Source of the DNA: Streptomyces cyanogenus
GTDB lineage: Bacteria > Actinomycetota > Actinomycetes > Streptomycetales > Streptomycetaceae
DNA length: 64,000 nt
Assembly: GCF_017526105.1 (NCBI RefSeq)
Contig: NZ_CP071839.1
Coordinates: forward strand, 3,524,501 to 3,588,500
Reading direction: 5' to 3'
In this document: positions 9,092 to 17,360 of the stretch, one piece after another
Layout of the letters: every line of letters starts with the position of its first letter
Position numbering within the stretch: position 1 is the stretch's first letter
Program-made: the position numbers and the translations under genes
The notes under the pieces: model-generated
What the model was told of the DNA's origin: nothing
Database searches by the model: none
Seen by the model: only the letters and a program-made list of their open reading frames with translations

Positions 9092-9291
9092 GGCCTGTCT
9101 GACAATTCGCGTCGTCGCCCGAAGGGCGGCCGCGCGGCGTCAGGTGCGTGCTCTCGGGGTCCCCCCGGCCGGAGGCTGGGGGAGTGCCGGCCCCAGGCCC
9201 TCGTACTGGACGTACTTGGGTCTGGGGCCGGTGCGGCGAGAGCGCGTGCATGGCGTCGCGCGGCAGACGGGAATTGTCAGACAGGCCCTAG
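9088..9291. mobile_element. MITE-like element with 21-bp perfect terminal inverted repeats
   Basis: The 21 bases at 9088-9108, beginning CTAGGGCCTGTCTGACA, are an exact inverted copy of 9271-9291. The 204-base unit encodes nothing. Its centre forms a further stem: CCGGCCCCAGGCCC near 9188 against GGGTCTGGGGCCGG, around a GTACTGGACGTAC core. A common Streptomyces GC-rich hairpin sequence lies inside at 9156-9184. The ends coincide with CTAG, consistent with a TA or CTAG target duplication as made by IS630/Tc1-like or similar transposases. No transposase is present, so it would move only in trans. It separates two convergent genes and supplies both stop codons. Confidence 0.82.
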
Positions 9292-10079
9292 CAGCTGGGG
9301 ACCTCGCCCTTGCCCTTCTCCAGCGCCACCAGGGAGTCGACCGCGCCCTTCAGCGTGGTCACCGGCACGAGCCGCAGCCCCTTCGGCAGTTCGGCCCGGG
9401 CGTCGGCGCACTCCGCCTTCGGCACCAGGAAGACGGTGGCCCCGTCCCGGCGCGCGGCCTGGGTCTTCAGGGCCACCCCGCCGACCGCGCCGACCTTGCC
9501 GGCGGCGTCGATGGTCCCCGTCCCCGCGATGGTGCGGCCCCCCGTGAGGTCGCCGCCGCTGCCGTCGCCGTCGAGCCTGTCGATGATGCCCAGGGTGAAC
9601 AGCAGCCCCGCGCTGGGCCCGCCGACGTCGGCGAGCTTCAGCGTGACCTTGACCTTGGCGGGGTTCAGCCCCAGGTACTTCAGCGCCGCCTGGGTCGCCG
9701 CGTCCTGGGACTGCTGCATCTGGGCCTCGTTGTGCTTCTCGATCTCCTTGACGGTGTCGCCGCTCGGGTAGACCGCGTCGCGCGGCATGACGGCCCGGTC
9801 GGTGCGGAACCAGTTGCCGAGCACGTCGCCGAGGGAGACCCGGGCGTCGGGACCGGTCGCCTCGATGGTGGTCATGCGCAGCTGCCCGCTGGTGTTCCGG
9901 GTCGCCGCGCCGGAGACGGTGATCACCGGGGTGCCCTTGTTCTCGCCGAGCACGTTCGCCGTCATGCCGGGCTGCGCCACCGAGAACGGCAGCGGCGCGA
10001 ACACCGCCGTGCCCAGCAGGGCCACGACGGGCAGCGCGCAGACGGCGAGGGCCTGGGGGCGTGTGAGACGTGAGAGCAC
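9288..10079 (-). CDS. Membrane-anchored Lon-type (S16) serine protease
   Basis: A 263-residue protein with an N-terminal membrane anchor (LAVCALPVVALLGTAVFAPL) and a Lon proteolytic domain. The catalytic serine is Ser156 in DVGGPSAGLLFTLG and the catalytic lysine is probably Lys205 in VGGVALKTQAARRDG, the Ser-Lys dyad of family S16. Actinobacterial relatives usually carry a PDZ domain as well; here the region before the protease is only about 120 residues and a clear PDZ is not visible. The start is a GTG at 10079. The protein likely degrades or processes extracytoplasmic substrates. The TAG stop lies in the right terminal repeat of the adjacent element. Confidence 0.85.
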   Translation of the reverse strand: MLSRLTRPQALAVCALPVVALLGTAVFAPLPFSVAQPGMTANVLGENKGTPVITVSGAATRNTSGQLRMTTIEATGPDARVSLGDVLGNWFRTDRAVMPRDAVYPSGDTVKEIEKHNEAQMQQSQDAATQAALKYLGLNPAKVKVTLKLADVGGPSAGLLFTLGIIDRLDGDGSGGDLTGGRTIAGTGTIDAAGKVGAVGGVALKTQAARRDGATVFLVPKAECADARAELPKGLRLVPVTTLKGAVDSLVALEKGKGEVPSC

Positions 10080-10133
10080 GGGATCAATCTACGTGACAGC
10101 CAGGTGCCCCTTTGCCCTGGTACGGGGTGCCCC

Positions 10134-11243
10134 CTATGCCGTGTACAGGTCCCGCCGCTCCCGGGTGAACCGGCGCAGGGCGTCCGGCCGGGGCTCGACG
10201 CCGATGCCGGGGCCGGTGGGGACGGGCAGGTGGCCGTCCCTGAGGACGAACGGCTCGGTGAGGTCCTCGGCGAAGTAGCGGCTGGAGGCCGAGGTGTCCC
10301 CCGGCAGGGTGAAGCCGGGCAGCGCGGCCAGGGCGAGGTTCGGTGCCCGTCCGATGCCGGTCTCCAGCATACCGCCGCACCACACGGGCACGCCGTGCGC
10401 GTGGGCCACGTCGTGGACCCGGCGGGCCTCCAGGTAGCCGCCGACCCGGGCGGGTTTGACGTTCACCACCCGGCAGGCGTCCATGGCGATCGCGGACGCG
10501 GTGTCGCGCGCGTGGTGCAGGGACTCGTCCAGGCAGACGGGGGTGGCCAGGCGCTGCTGGAGGAGGGCGTGGGCGTGCAGGTTGTCCTCCTCCAGCGGCT
10601 CCTCGATCAGCAGCAGCCCGAACGCGTCCAGCCGCCGCAGGTGCTCGGCGTCGGCGAGGGTGTAGGCGGTGTTGGCGTCGACCTGGAGGGGCAGGCCGTC
10701 GCCGAAGCGCTCGCGGACCGCCCGGACCGGCTCCACGTCCCAGCCGGGCTCTATCTTCAGCTTGATGCGGACGTACCCCTCGGCGAGGTAGCGCTCGACG
10801 TCGTCCAGCAGCTCGGGCAGCGAGTTCTTGATGCCGACGGAGACCCCGGCGGGCACCCGGTCCCGTACCGCGCCCAGGTAGGCGGCGAGCGGCATGCCGT
10901 AGGAGCGCAGCTCGGCGTCGAGGACGGCCGTCTCCAGGGCCGCCTTCGCCAGCTCGTGCCCCTTGATCTTCGCCATGGCCGGGGCCAGCGCGGCCGTGGT
11001 GAGGTGCGGGAGCGCGGCCACGCGGGGCAGCAGGAAGTCGCGCAGCACGATCTCGGCGCCGGCGACGAACTCCGAGCAGTACAGGGGTTCGGGGTCGGCG
11101 GCGAACTCCGACCAGCCCTCGGCACGGTCGGTGACGACGCGCAGCAGGAAGGTGTCCTTCGCCGTCATGGTCCCGAAGGACGTACGGAACGGGGTGACCA
11201 GCGGGATCGCCACGTGCACGATCTCGACGCGTTCCAGCTTCAT
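10134..11243 (-). CDS. N-acylamino-acid racemase / o-succinylbenzoate synthase family (enolase superfamily)
   Basis: A 369-residue enolase-superfamily enzyme. The catalytic lysine pair (Lys161 and Lys163 in RIKLKIEPGW), metal ligands Asp189 (LQVDANTAY), Glu214 (LLIEEPLEE) and Asp239 (PVCLDESLHH), and Lys263 (VNVKPARVGGY) fall at the same spacing, and nearly the same numbers, as in Amycolatopsis NAAAR/OSBS. It racemises N-acyl, probably N-succinyl, amino acids; OSBS activity for menaquinone is the alternative. Menaquinone neighbours are absent, whereas an acyltransferase gene overlaps its start by 4 bases (ATGA) and an M20 deacylase lies nearby. That context favours N-succinylamino acid racemase in a D-to-L amino-acid pathway. 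Confidence 0.9.
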   Translation of the reverse strand: MKLERVEIVHVAIPLVTPFRTSFGTMTAKDTFLLRVVTDRAEGWSEFAADPEPLYCSEFVAGAEIVLRDFLLPRVAALPHLTTAALAPAMAKIKGHELAKAALETAVLDAELRSYGMPLAAYLGAVRDRVPAGVSVGIKNSLPELLDDVERYLAEGYVRIKLKIEPGWDVEPVRAVRERFGDGLPLQVDANTAYTLADAEHLRRLDAFGLLLIEEPLEEDNLHAHALLQQRLATPVCLDESLHHARDTASAIAMDACRVVNVKPARVGGYLEARRVHDVAHAHGVPVWCGGMLETGIGRAPNLALAALPGFTLPGDTSASSRYFAEDLTEPFVLRDGHLPVPTGPGIGVEPRPDALRRFTRERRDLYTA

Positions 11244-11989
11244 GCGGTCGCCTCCGTCCCGGTGAGGGTGTACCAGCCGTCGCGGGACATCCCGGTGGCC
11301 CGGAACCCCTCCAGGAAGGCCTCCTGGAACACCTCGCGCACGGCGTGCCGCCAGCGCAGCGCCAGGGCCGGATCGGTGGCGCGCAGGGTGACGACGTCGT
11401 CCGGGACCCGGCACCAGACGTGCCGTCCGGCGCGCCGCACGAGCGGCCCGCCGTCGGGGGCGCTGCGCAGGACGGGCCCGTGCGGCTCCGCCTCGGACGA
11501 CCGCCCCGCCGCCGCCAGGTCCCAGGTCACCGTCAGCCGGTCGCTCTCGTCGCCGTCGTTCACTCCGTCGGTCATGGGGCCGTAGAAGTCGACCAGGTAC
11601 TCCGTGCCGACGGCACCCAGCTTGACCAGGTTGAAGCGGGCGTTGCGGCCGACCAGCGGGTCGAAGGTCCAGCGCATGGTGCGCGCGCCCAGGGCGCGGG
11701 CCCAGTCGCGCTGGGCCAGCTTCAGCGCGGGCCCGAGCCCGCGCTCGGCGGCGGCCACCAGCGAGTACGTGCTGTGCTCCGGGCCGAGGACGGCGACGGC
11801 CGCGCCGGCGAGCCGCCCACCGGTGTACACGGCGTGCACCGCGCCGCCGGCGTGCACCAGGCTGTGCAGGACCTCGGCCGGGTACGGCGGGGCGGTGCGG
11901 GGCGTCTGCCAGACGTCGCTGAAGTGGTCCGCGACGGCCGCGAGCCCGGCGACGTCGTGGACGGTACGGATGGTGGTGCCTGCTGTCAT
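11240..11989 (-). CDS. GNAT-type acyltransferase coupled to the racemase
   Basis: A 249-residue predicted GNAT-superfamily transferase of the kind found beside N-acylamino-acid racemases (COG3375-like). Its features include an N-terminal TIRTVHDVAGLAAVADHFSDVW region, GAVHAVYTGGRLAGAAVAVLG, an acyl-CoA-binding stretch near AAERGLGPALKLAQRDWARALGA, and a MRWTFDPLVGRNARFNLVKLGAVG block. In characterised systems such an enzyme N-succinylates D-amino acids so that the racemase can act. The ATG at 11989 is chosen because upstream residues are not conserved-looking. Its TGA overlaps the racemase ATG, implying translational coupling. Succinyl versus other acyl donors is inferred, not visible. Confidence 0.78.
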   Translation of the reverse strand: MTAGTTIRTVHDVAGLAAVADHFSDVWQTPRTAPPYPAEVLHSLVHAGGAVHAVYTGGRLAGAAVAVLGPEHSTYSLVAAAERGLGPALKLAQRDWARALGARTMRWTFDPLVGRNARFNLVKLGAVGTEYLVDFYGPMTDGVNDGDESDRLTVTWDLAAAGRSSEAEPHGPVLRSAPDGGPLVRRAGRHVWCRVPDDVVTLRATDPALALRWRHAVREVFQEAFLEGFRATGMSRDGWYTLTGTEATA

Positions 11990-12010
11990 GGGACCGAGTC
12001 TCGGATTCCC

Positions 12011-12050
12011 CGGAGCAGCGTGTGTTGTGCGAGCGGCCAATGGATGCGTA
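12011..12050. promoter_or_regulatory. Shared upstream motif, copy 1 (acyltransferase-racemase operon / PucR gene)
   Basis: The segment contains CGGAGCAG, then TGTGCG, CGGCCAA and GGATGCGT in that order, ending about 20 bases from the acyltransferase start and 70 bases from the PucR start. The same four blocks, in the same order and orientation, occur at 16196-16245 upstream of the permease-deacylase operon. It is probably a common operator or promoter. The binding protein is unknown; the adjacent PucR-type regulator is the obvious candidate. Confidence 0.6.
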
Positions 12051-12119
12051 CGTTCGTTTCAGCATCAGCCAAGCCCGCCCCGGTTCGGCATCAGCCGAGC
12101 CGCCCCACGAGGACTCCCC

Positions 12120-13667
12120 ATGGAAACGTGCACTCTCGGCGACCTCCTGGACGTCGTCGGCGGCCCCGCCCTGCGCCTGCACACCGCCCCGGCGGGACAG
12201 GCCGTGCCGGTCACCGAGGCGGTGCTGTACGACGGCCACGCCCCGCTGCCCCGGCTGCCCGGCGCGCTGCTGCTGGCGGTCGGGGTACGGGCGTCGGAGG
12301 CGGGGCCGCTGGTGCGGGCGGCGGCCGAGGCGGAGCTGTCCGGGGTCGTGGTGCGCGGCGCCGACGGGCCGGTCGAGGAGGCGCGGGCGCACGGCGTCGC
12401 GCTGCTGTCGGTCGCCGAGGACGCGGCCTGGCACCAGGTGCACCTGCTGCTGGCCTCCGCCATCGGCGCCCGGCCCGCCGCCTCCTCCGACACCGGGCTC
12501 GGCGACCTGTTCGCGCTGGCCGACGCGATCGCGGCGGCGACCGGCGGGGCCACCGCCATCGAGGACCCCCGGCAGCGGATCCTCGCCTACTCGACGGTGC
12601 CCGGGCAGCCGGTGGACGAGGACCGGCGGCAGGGCATCCTCGGGCTCCAGGTGCCGGCCAGCGCGGAGAACACCGAGCAGTACCGGCGGTTGTTCGCCGC
12701 CGACCGGCCGGTCCGGCTGCCCGCGCTGTCCGGCTCGGGCCTGCCCCGGCTGGCGATGCCGGTGCGGGCCGGCGGCGAGACGCTCGGCTCGGTGTGGGTG
12801 GTCGACGCCGGCTCGCTCGCCCTGGACGCCGCGGACACCCTCGTCCAGGGCGCCTCCACGGCCGCCCTGCTCCTGCTCCGGGCCCGCGCGGCACGCGAAC
12901 TGGCCCGGCACCGCAACAGCGACCTGCTGCGCCGCCTGCTGGACGGCACGGCGGACGCGCCGACGGCTGCCGGGCGGCTCGGTGTCACGGGTCCGGCCCG
13001 GGTGGCGGCCTTCGTCCTGGACTCCGCCGCGAGCGTCCCGGACGCCGAACGCACCGCGCTGCGCCTGCTGGACGTCGTACGCCTGCAGTGCGAGGCCCGC
13101 TACGGCCGGCACGCGTGCGTGCTGCTGGACGGGGTGGTGTACGCGGTGCTGCCGGGCCCCGGTGAACGGCACCGGAAGCTCGCCGAGGACATCGTGGCGC
13201 GGGCCGGGCAGGCGCTGCGGGTGCCGGTGCGGGCCGCGCTGGGCGAGGTGGTGCCGGGCGCGGAGGGGCTCGCGGACTCGCGGGCGGACGCCGACCTGGT
13301 GCTGCGGCTGCTGGACACGGAGCTGCCGGTGGCCACGGCGGACGAGCTGCGGGCCCGGGTGACGCTGCTGCGGCTGGCCGAAGTGATGCCCGGGCAGCGG
13401 GAGTTGAACGCGGGCGCCTGGCGGCGGGTGCTGGCGTACGACGCCGCGCACGGCACCGAGTACGCCCGCACCCTGGTCTGCTGGTTCGACGCGGGCTGCG
13501 ACATGGCGGGCGCGGCCAGGCTGCTGGCCGTGCACCCGAACACCTGCCGCTACCGGCTCAGGCAGCTCCAGCAGCACGCCGGGGTCGACCTGGACGACCC
13601 CGACGAACGGCTGGTGCTGTGGCTGCAGTTGCGGACGCTGGCGGGGCTCAGCGCAGCCACGCCCTGA
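12120..13667 (+). CDS. PucR-family transcriptional regulator
   Basis: A 515-residue regulator. The N-terminal PucR domain (about 1-125) begins METCTLGDLLDVVGGPALRL. A GAF/GGDEF-like middle part holds AENTEQYRRLFAADRPVRL and LAMPVRAGGETLGSVWVVD. The C-terminal PucR-type helix-turn-helix is MAGAARLLAVHPNTCRYRLRQLQQHAGVDLDDPDERLVLWLQLRTL. PucR proteins typically activate purine or amino-acid catabolic genes in response to a small ligand. The ATG at 12120 matches the usual family start. It diverges from the acyltransferase-racemase pair and its tail overlaps the convergent deacylase gene by 20 bases. It is the likely local controller of the whole module. Confidence 0.9.
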   Translation: METCTLGDLLDVVGGPALRLHTAPAGQAVPVTEAVLYDGHAPLPRLPGALLLAVGVRASEAGPLVRAAAEAELSGVVVRGADGPVEEARAHGVALLSVAEDAAWHQVHLLLASAIGARPAASSDTGLGDLFALADAIAAATGGATAIEDPRQRILAYSTVPGQPVDEDRRQGILGLQVPASAENTEQYRRLFAADRPVRLPALSGSGLPRLAMPVRAGGETLGSVWVVDAGSLALDAADTLVQGASTAALLLLRARAARELARHRNSDLLRRLLDGTADAPTAAGRLGVTGPARVAAFVLDSAASVPDAERTALRLLDVVRLQCEARYGRHACVLLDGVVYAVLPGPGERHRKLAEDIVARAGQALRVPVRAALGEVVPGAEGLADSRADADLVLRLLDTELPVATADELRARVTLLRLAEVMPGQRELNAGAWRRVLAYDAAHGTEYARTLVCWFDAGCDMAGAARLLAVHPNTCRYRLRQLQQHAGVDLDDPDERLVLWLQLRTLAGLSAATP

Positions 13668-14703
13668 GCCGCTCCTCGCACCGCAGAAGGTGCGCCACGG
13701 GGACGTACTCCCCCGCCGTGTGCGCCAGCGAGGGGTCGCCGGGGCCGTAGTTGAGCGCGGGCACCCCCAGCGCGGCGAACCGGGCCACGTCGGTCCAGCC
13801 CAGCTTGGCGCGGGGCTTACACCCGAGCGCGGCTACGAGGGAGCCCACCCGGTCCAGGTGCGGCAGGGCGCCGCCGACCACCTCGGTGACCCGCACCTCG
13901 TACTCCGGGAACAGCCCGCGCACGTACGCCTCCGCCTGCTGCGCCGAACGGCTGGGAGCGAAGCGGCAGTTGACGGTGACGACACACTCGTCCGGCACGA
14001 CGTTGCCGGCGACCCCGGCACGTACGGCGACCGCGCTCAGCCCCTCCCGGAACTCCAGCCCGTCGATCACGACCCGCTGCGGGACGTGCGCGTCGAGCCG
14101 CTGGAGCACCTCCCCCGCCTTGTGCGCGGCGTTGGTGCCCTGCCAGGCGCGGGCGGTGTGCGCGCGGGCGCCCCTGACCACGATGTCGGCGGTGAGGATG
14201 CCCTGGCAGCCGGCCTCGACACCGGCGTCCGAGGGTTCCATGAGGATCGCGAGACCGGCCTCCTCCAGGAGTCCGGGCCGGGCGGCGGCGATGCGGCCGA
14301 GCCCGTTGCGCTCCCCTTCCACCTCCTCGCACTCGTAGAAGACGTAGGTGACATCGCGCACCGGCTCCGGCACGGTGGCCGCGAGCCGCAGCGCGACGGC
14401 CACCCCGCCCTTCATGTCGCAGGCGCCGAGCCCGTGGATCCGACCGTCGGCGAGCCGGGAGGGCAGGTTCCCGGCGGCCGGCACGGTGTCCAGGTGCCCG
14501 GCGATCAGCACGCGCTCCCCGTGCCCGGGACCGGTCCGCGCGATCACGGAGTTGCCGACCCGGTCCACGGCGAGGTGCGGCAGGCGGTGCAGGGCGTCTT
14601 CGACGGCGTCGGCGATCCGCTCCTCCTGGCCGCTCTCGGAGGGCAGGTCGACGAGGGCGCGGGTGAGGGTGACGACGTCGGCGGTGGGATCGAGGGCGCT
14701 CAT
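13648..14703 (-). CDS. M20-family deacylase (DapE/ArgE-like)
   Basis: A 351-residue zinc aminoacylase of the M20 family. The metal site is visible: His70-x-Asp72 in LIAGHLDTVP, Asp96 in GACDMKGGVAVAL, the Glu126-Glu127 pair in YECEEVEGE, and a late His in GDPSLAHTAGEY. Such enzymes remove succinyl or acetyl groups from N-acyl L-amino acids; DapE itself acts in lysine synthesis. Here the start overlaps the stop of an amino-acid permease (ATGA at 14700-14703), and the racemase and acyltransferase lie across the regulator. I therefore infer an N-acyl-L-amino-acid deacylase in that module rather than the housekeeping DapE, but the latter is not excluded. Confidence 0.82.
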   Translation of the reverse strand: MSALDPTADVVTLTRALVDLPSESGQEERIADAVEDALHRLPHLAVDRVGNSVIARTGPGHGERVLIAGHLDTVPAAGNLPSRLADGRIHGLGACDMKGGVAVALRLAATVPEPVRDVTYVFYECEEVEGERNGLGRIAAARPGLLEEAGLAILMEPSDAGVEAGCQGILTADIVVRGARAHTARAWQGTNAAHKAGEVLQRLDAHVPQRVVIDGLEFREGLSAVAVRAGVAGNVVPDECVVTVNCRFAPSRSAQQAEAYVRGLFPEYEVRVTEVVGGALPHLDRVGSLVAALGCKPRAKLGWTDVARFAALGVPALNYGPGDPSLAHTAGEYVPVAHLLRCEERLRAWLR

Positions 14704-16151
14704 GCGGGGTCTTCCTGGGGGTGGGCGAGCTTGGAGTGCCGGATGCCGTAGAGGCCGTAGACGACGAGTCCGGCCGCCATCCACGCCCCGAACGCGATCC
14801 AGGTGTCGGCGCCGAGGCTGCACAGCATGTAGCCGCAGAAGGCGACGCCGAGCAGGGGGGTGACCGGAGAGAACGGCACCCGGAAGGATCGGGGTGCACC
14901 CGGGTCGCGCCGGCGCAGCAGCACCACCGCGAGGTTGACCAGCATGAAGGCGAAGAGCGTGCCGATGCTGGTGGCGTCGGCGAGGCTGCCGAGCGGGACC
15001 AGGGCTGCGAGGACGGCGATGAAGCCGGAGACGATGACGGTGCCCGCGCGGGGCACCCCGGTGCGCGGGTGGACCTTCGCGAACAGCGGCGGCACGAGTC
15101 CGTCCCGGGCCATGGCGAACAGGATGCGGATCTGCCCGTACTGCACGGTGAGCACGACGCTGGTGGTGGCGACGACCGCCCCGACGGACAGCAGGACCGG
15201 CCACAGGTTCCCGCCGCCGACAGCGTGCACGAGCACCTCGCTGAGCGTGGCCTCGGTCCCCGCGAACCGCTGCCACGGCATCGCGCCGAGCGCGGCCACG
15301 GCGACGAGGACGTAGAGGGCGGTGACCAGGACGAGGGACAGGATGATCGCGCGGGGCAGGTCCTTCTGCGGGTCGCGTGCCTCCTCGCCCGCGGTGGAGG
15401 CGGCGTCGAACCCGATGTAGGAGAAGAAGAGGGAGGCCGCCCCGGCGCTCATGCCCGCGGCGCCGAGCGGGAAGAGGGGGTGGAAGTTGCCGGCGCGGAA
15501 GGCGGTGAAGGCGACGGCGCAGAACAGCACGAGCGCCGCGATCTTCACCGCGACCATGACCGTGTTGGCGACGGCGCTCTCCTTGGCCCCGCGCAGCAGC
15601 ACGACCATCGCGAGGACGACGATCAGGGCGGCCGGGACGTTGAGCACGCCTCCGGCGCCGGGCGGCGCGCTGAGCGACTCGGGCAGGCTCACGCCGAGGG
15701 TCAGCTCCAGCAGCTCGTTGACGTACTGCCCCCATCCCACGGCGACGGCGGCCACCGACACCCCGTACTCCAGGATCAGACACCAGCCGCAGACCCAGGC
15801 GACCAGCTCGCCGAGGGTGGCGTAGGCGTAGCTGTACGAGGACCCCGAGCCGGGGATCATGCCGGCCAGCTCGGCGTACGACAGCGCGGAGAACAGGGCG
15901 GTGACGCCGGCCAGCACGAAGGAGACGACGACCGCCGGGCCGGCCTCCGGCACCGCCTGGCCCAGCACCACGAAGATTCCGGTGCCGAGCGTGGCGCCCA
16001 CGCTCAGCAGCGTCAGCTGGGCCACGCCCATCGTCCGCCTGAGCGGGCTGCCGGCGGCCTCACCGACGAGTGTCCGGACGGCCTGCCGCCGGGTGAGCCG
16101 TGTACCTGTTGTCCGCCGGCCGGGTGCCGGAACCGTCCCCACTCTGTCCAC
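14700..16151 (-). CDS. APC-superfamily amino acid permease
   Basis: A 483-residue, roughly 12-helix transporter of the amino acid-polyamine-organocation superfamily. It opens with a cytoplasmic SPLRRTMGVAQLTLLSVGATLGTGIFVVLG segment, the conserved GTGIF motif of TM1, and carries FFSYIGFDAASTAGEEARDPQKDLP in the TM6 loop, typical of cationic amino-acid permeases. The GTG at 16151 is chosen because GGAGGG lies seven bases upstream; longer in-frame readings lack conservation. Its stop overlaps the M20 deacylase start. It probably imports the amino acids processed by this gene cluster, and its upstream region shares a motif with the acyltransferase-racemase operon. Confidence 0.9.
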   Translation of the reverse strand: MDRVGTVPAPGRRTTGTRLTRRQAVRTLVGEAAGSPLRRTMGVAQLTLLSVGATLGTGIFVVLGQAVPEAGPAVVVSFVLAGVTALFSALSYAELAGMIPGSGSSYSYAYATLGELVAWVCGWCLILEYGVSVAAVAVGWGQYVNELLELTLGVSLPESLSAPPGAGGVLNVPAALIVVLAMVVLLRGAKESAVANTVMVAVKIAALVLFCAVAFTAFRAGNFHPLFPLGAAGMSAGAASLFFSYIGFDAASTAGEEARDPQKDLPRAIILSLVLVTALYVLVAVAALGAMPWQRFAGTEATLSEVLVHAVGGGNLWPVLLSVGAVVATTSVVLTVQYGQIRILFAMARDGLVPPLFAKVHPRTGVPRAGTVIVSGFIAVLAALVPLGSLADATSIGTLFAFMLVNLAVVLLRRRDPGAPRSFRVPFSPVTPLLGVAFCGYMLCSLGADTWIAFGAWMAAGLVVYGLYGIRHSKLAHPQEDPA

Positions 16152-16195
16152 CGCGCCGTTCCCTCCGCCTCGGGGTTGCCTGGCCCTTGATGATG

Positions 16196-16245
16196 CGGAG
16201 CAGGGAAGACCCGGAGGTGTGCGGATCGGCCAAAGGTGGATGCGT
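16196..16245. promoter_or_regulatory. Shared upstream motif, copy 2 (permease-deacylase operon)
   Basis: CGGAGCAG at 16196, TGTGCG near 16218, CGGCCAA near 16227 and GGATGCGT near 16237 repeat the order and strand seen at 12011-12050. This copy lies 45-95 bases upstream of the permease GTG. The block spacing differs by a few bases at two junctions, so it is more likely a composite operator/promoter than recent duplication. Confidence 0.6.
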
Positions 16246-16353
16246 GGGTTTGTCGAGGCGGCCAAGAGGGCGCGGTCGGTCGTCTGCGCGGACGGGTGTT
16301 CGCCGTGACCGGCCGCGCCGTGCCCCGCGCCCCTTCCGGGGCGCGGGACGGAC

Positions 16354-16995
16354 TCAGCGCAGTGCTTCCGCGACCTCCCGGGCCGCCTCCACCACCCGTG
16401 CGCCGACCCGCTCGGGTACGGCGTCCGCCAGCATCACCACGCCGACGCTGCCCTCCACGCCGGTCACGCCGACCAGCGGCGCGGCGGCCCCGCTCGCCCC
16501 GGCCTCCAGCTCGCCGTGCGTGAGCGTGTACCCGGGATCGGCCGACGGCGACTGCCGCGCGGCGAGGATCGCCTTGCCGGCCGCGCCGCGGTCCAGCGGA
16601 TGCCGGAACCCGGCCCGGTAGGCCACGTGGTAGTCCGTCCAGGTCGGTTCGACGACCGCGACGGCCAGCGCCTCGGACCCGTCCACGAGCGTCAGGTGCG
16701 CCGTCGCCCCTATGTCCTCGGCCAGCGATCGCAGCGCGGGCAGCGCGGCCTCGCGCACCAGCGGATGCACCTGGCGCCCGAGCCGCAGCACCCCGAGCCC
16801 GACCCGGGCTCGGCCGCCCAGGTCACGTCGTACGAGCGCATGCTGTTCGAGTGTGGCGAGCAACCGGTACACCACGGTCCGGTTGACGCCCAGTTTGGTG
16901 GACAATTCGGTGACGGTCAGCCCGTGGTCCGTGTCGGCCAGCAGTTTGAGGACACGCAGTCCCCGGTCGAGCGTCTGAGAGGTCTCCGCGGTCAC
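16354..16995 (-). CDS. IclR-family regulator
   Basis: A 213-residue regulator with an N-terminal winged helix (LDRGLRVLKLLADTDHGLTVTELSTKLGVNRTVVYRLLATLEQHALVRRD) and a shortened IclR effector domain containing ALRSLAEDIGATAHLTLVDGSEALAVAVVEP and GFRHPLDRGAAGKAIL. The GTG at 16995 is preferred over the one at 17004: GAAGGAG sits eight bases before 16995 but overlaps the earlier codon. IclR proteins control catabolic operons through small organic acids. It lies downstream of nothing obviously related on its left except the permease promoter, so control of the permease-deacylase operon is possible but unproven. Confidence 0.87.
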   Translation of the reverse strand: MTAETSQTLDRGLRVLKLLADTDHGLTVTELSTKLGVNRTVVYRLLATLEQHALVRRDLGGRARVGLGVLRLGRQVHPLVREAALPALRSLAEDIGATAHLTLVDGSEALAVAVVEPTWTDYHVAYRAGFRHPLDRGAAGKAILAARQSPSADPGYTLTHGELEAGASGAAAPLVGVTGVEGSVGVVMLADAVPERVGARVVEAAREVAEALR

Positions 16996-17360
16996 GACGC
17001 CCACTCCTTCGGCGGTGAGGTCGGCAGCCCCTGAGCGAGGGATGCGTCACCGAGTCCCGTCGGCGACGCGCTTCAGAGGCCGCCGATCGGCAGAACGGCC
17101 CGGTGGCTCCCGGGCCGAGTCGCTTCACGGCTGCGCTCCGCGGCGGCGCTGCCACGGGGCGTGTGCGTAGCGGGACAGTAGCGAAGCGGGTTCGCTGAGC
17201 GGAAGTCTTCGTCCAGAATCCGGGCAAGGGCAGATCCGGCCTGCCTGCATTCGTCCGGATACGCACACGGCACACGGGGCCGAAGCCGAGAAAACACGTT
17301 CGAAGAACGGGGGTCCGGGCGCAGCCCGACGGCGACGACGAGCCGCCCGACCGAGCCGGC

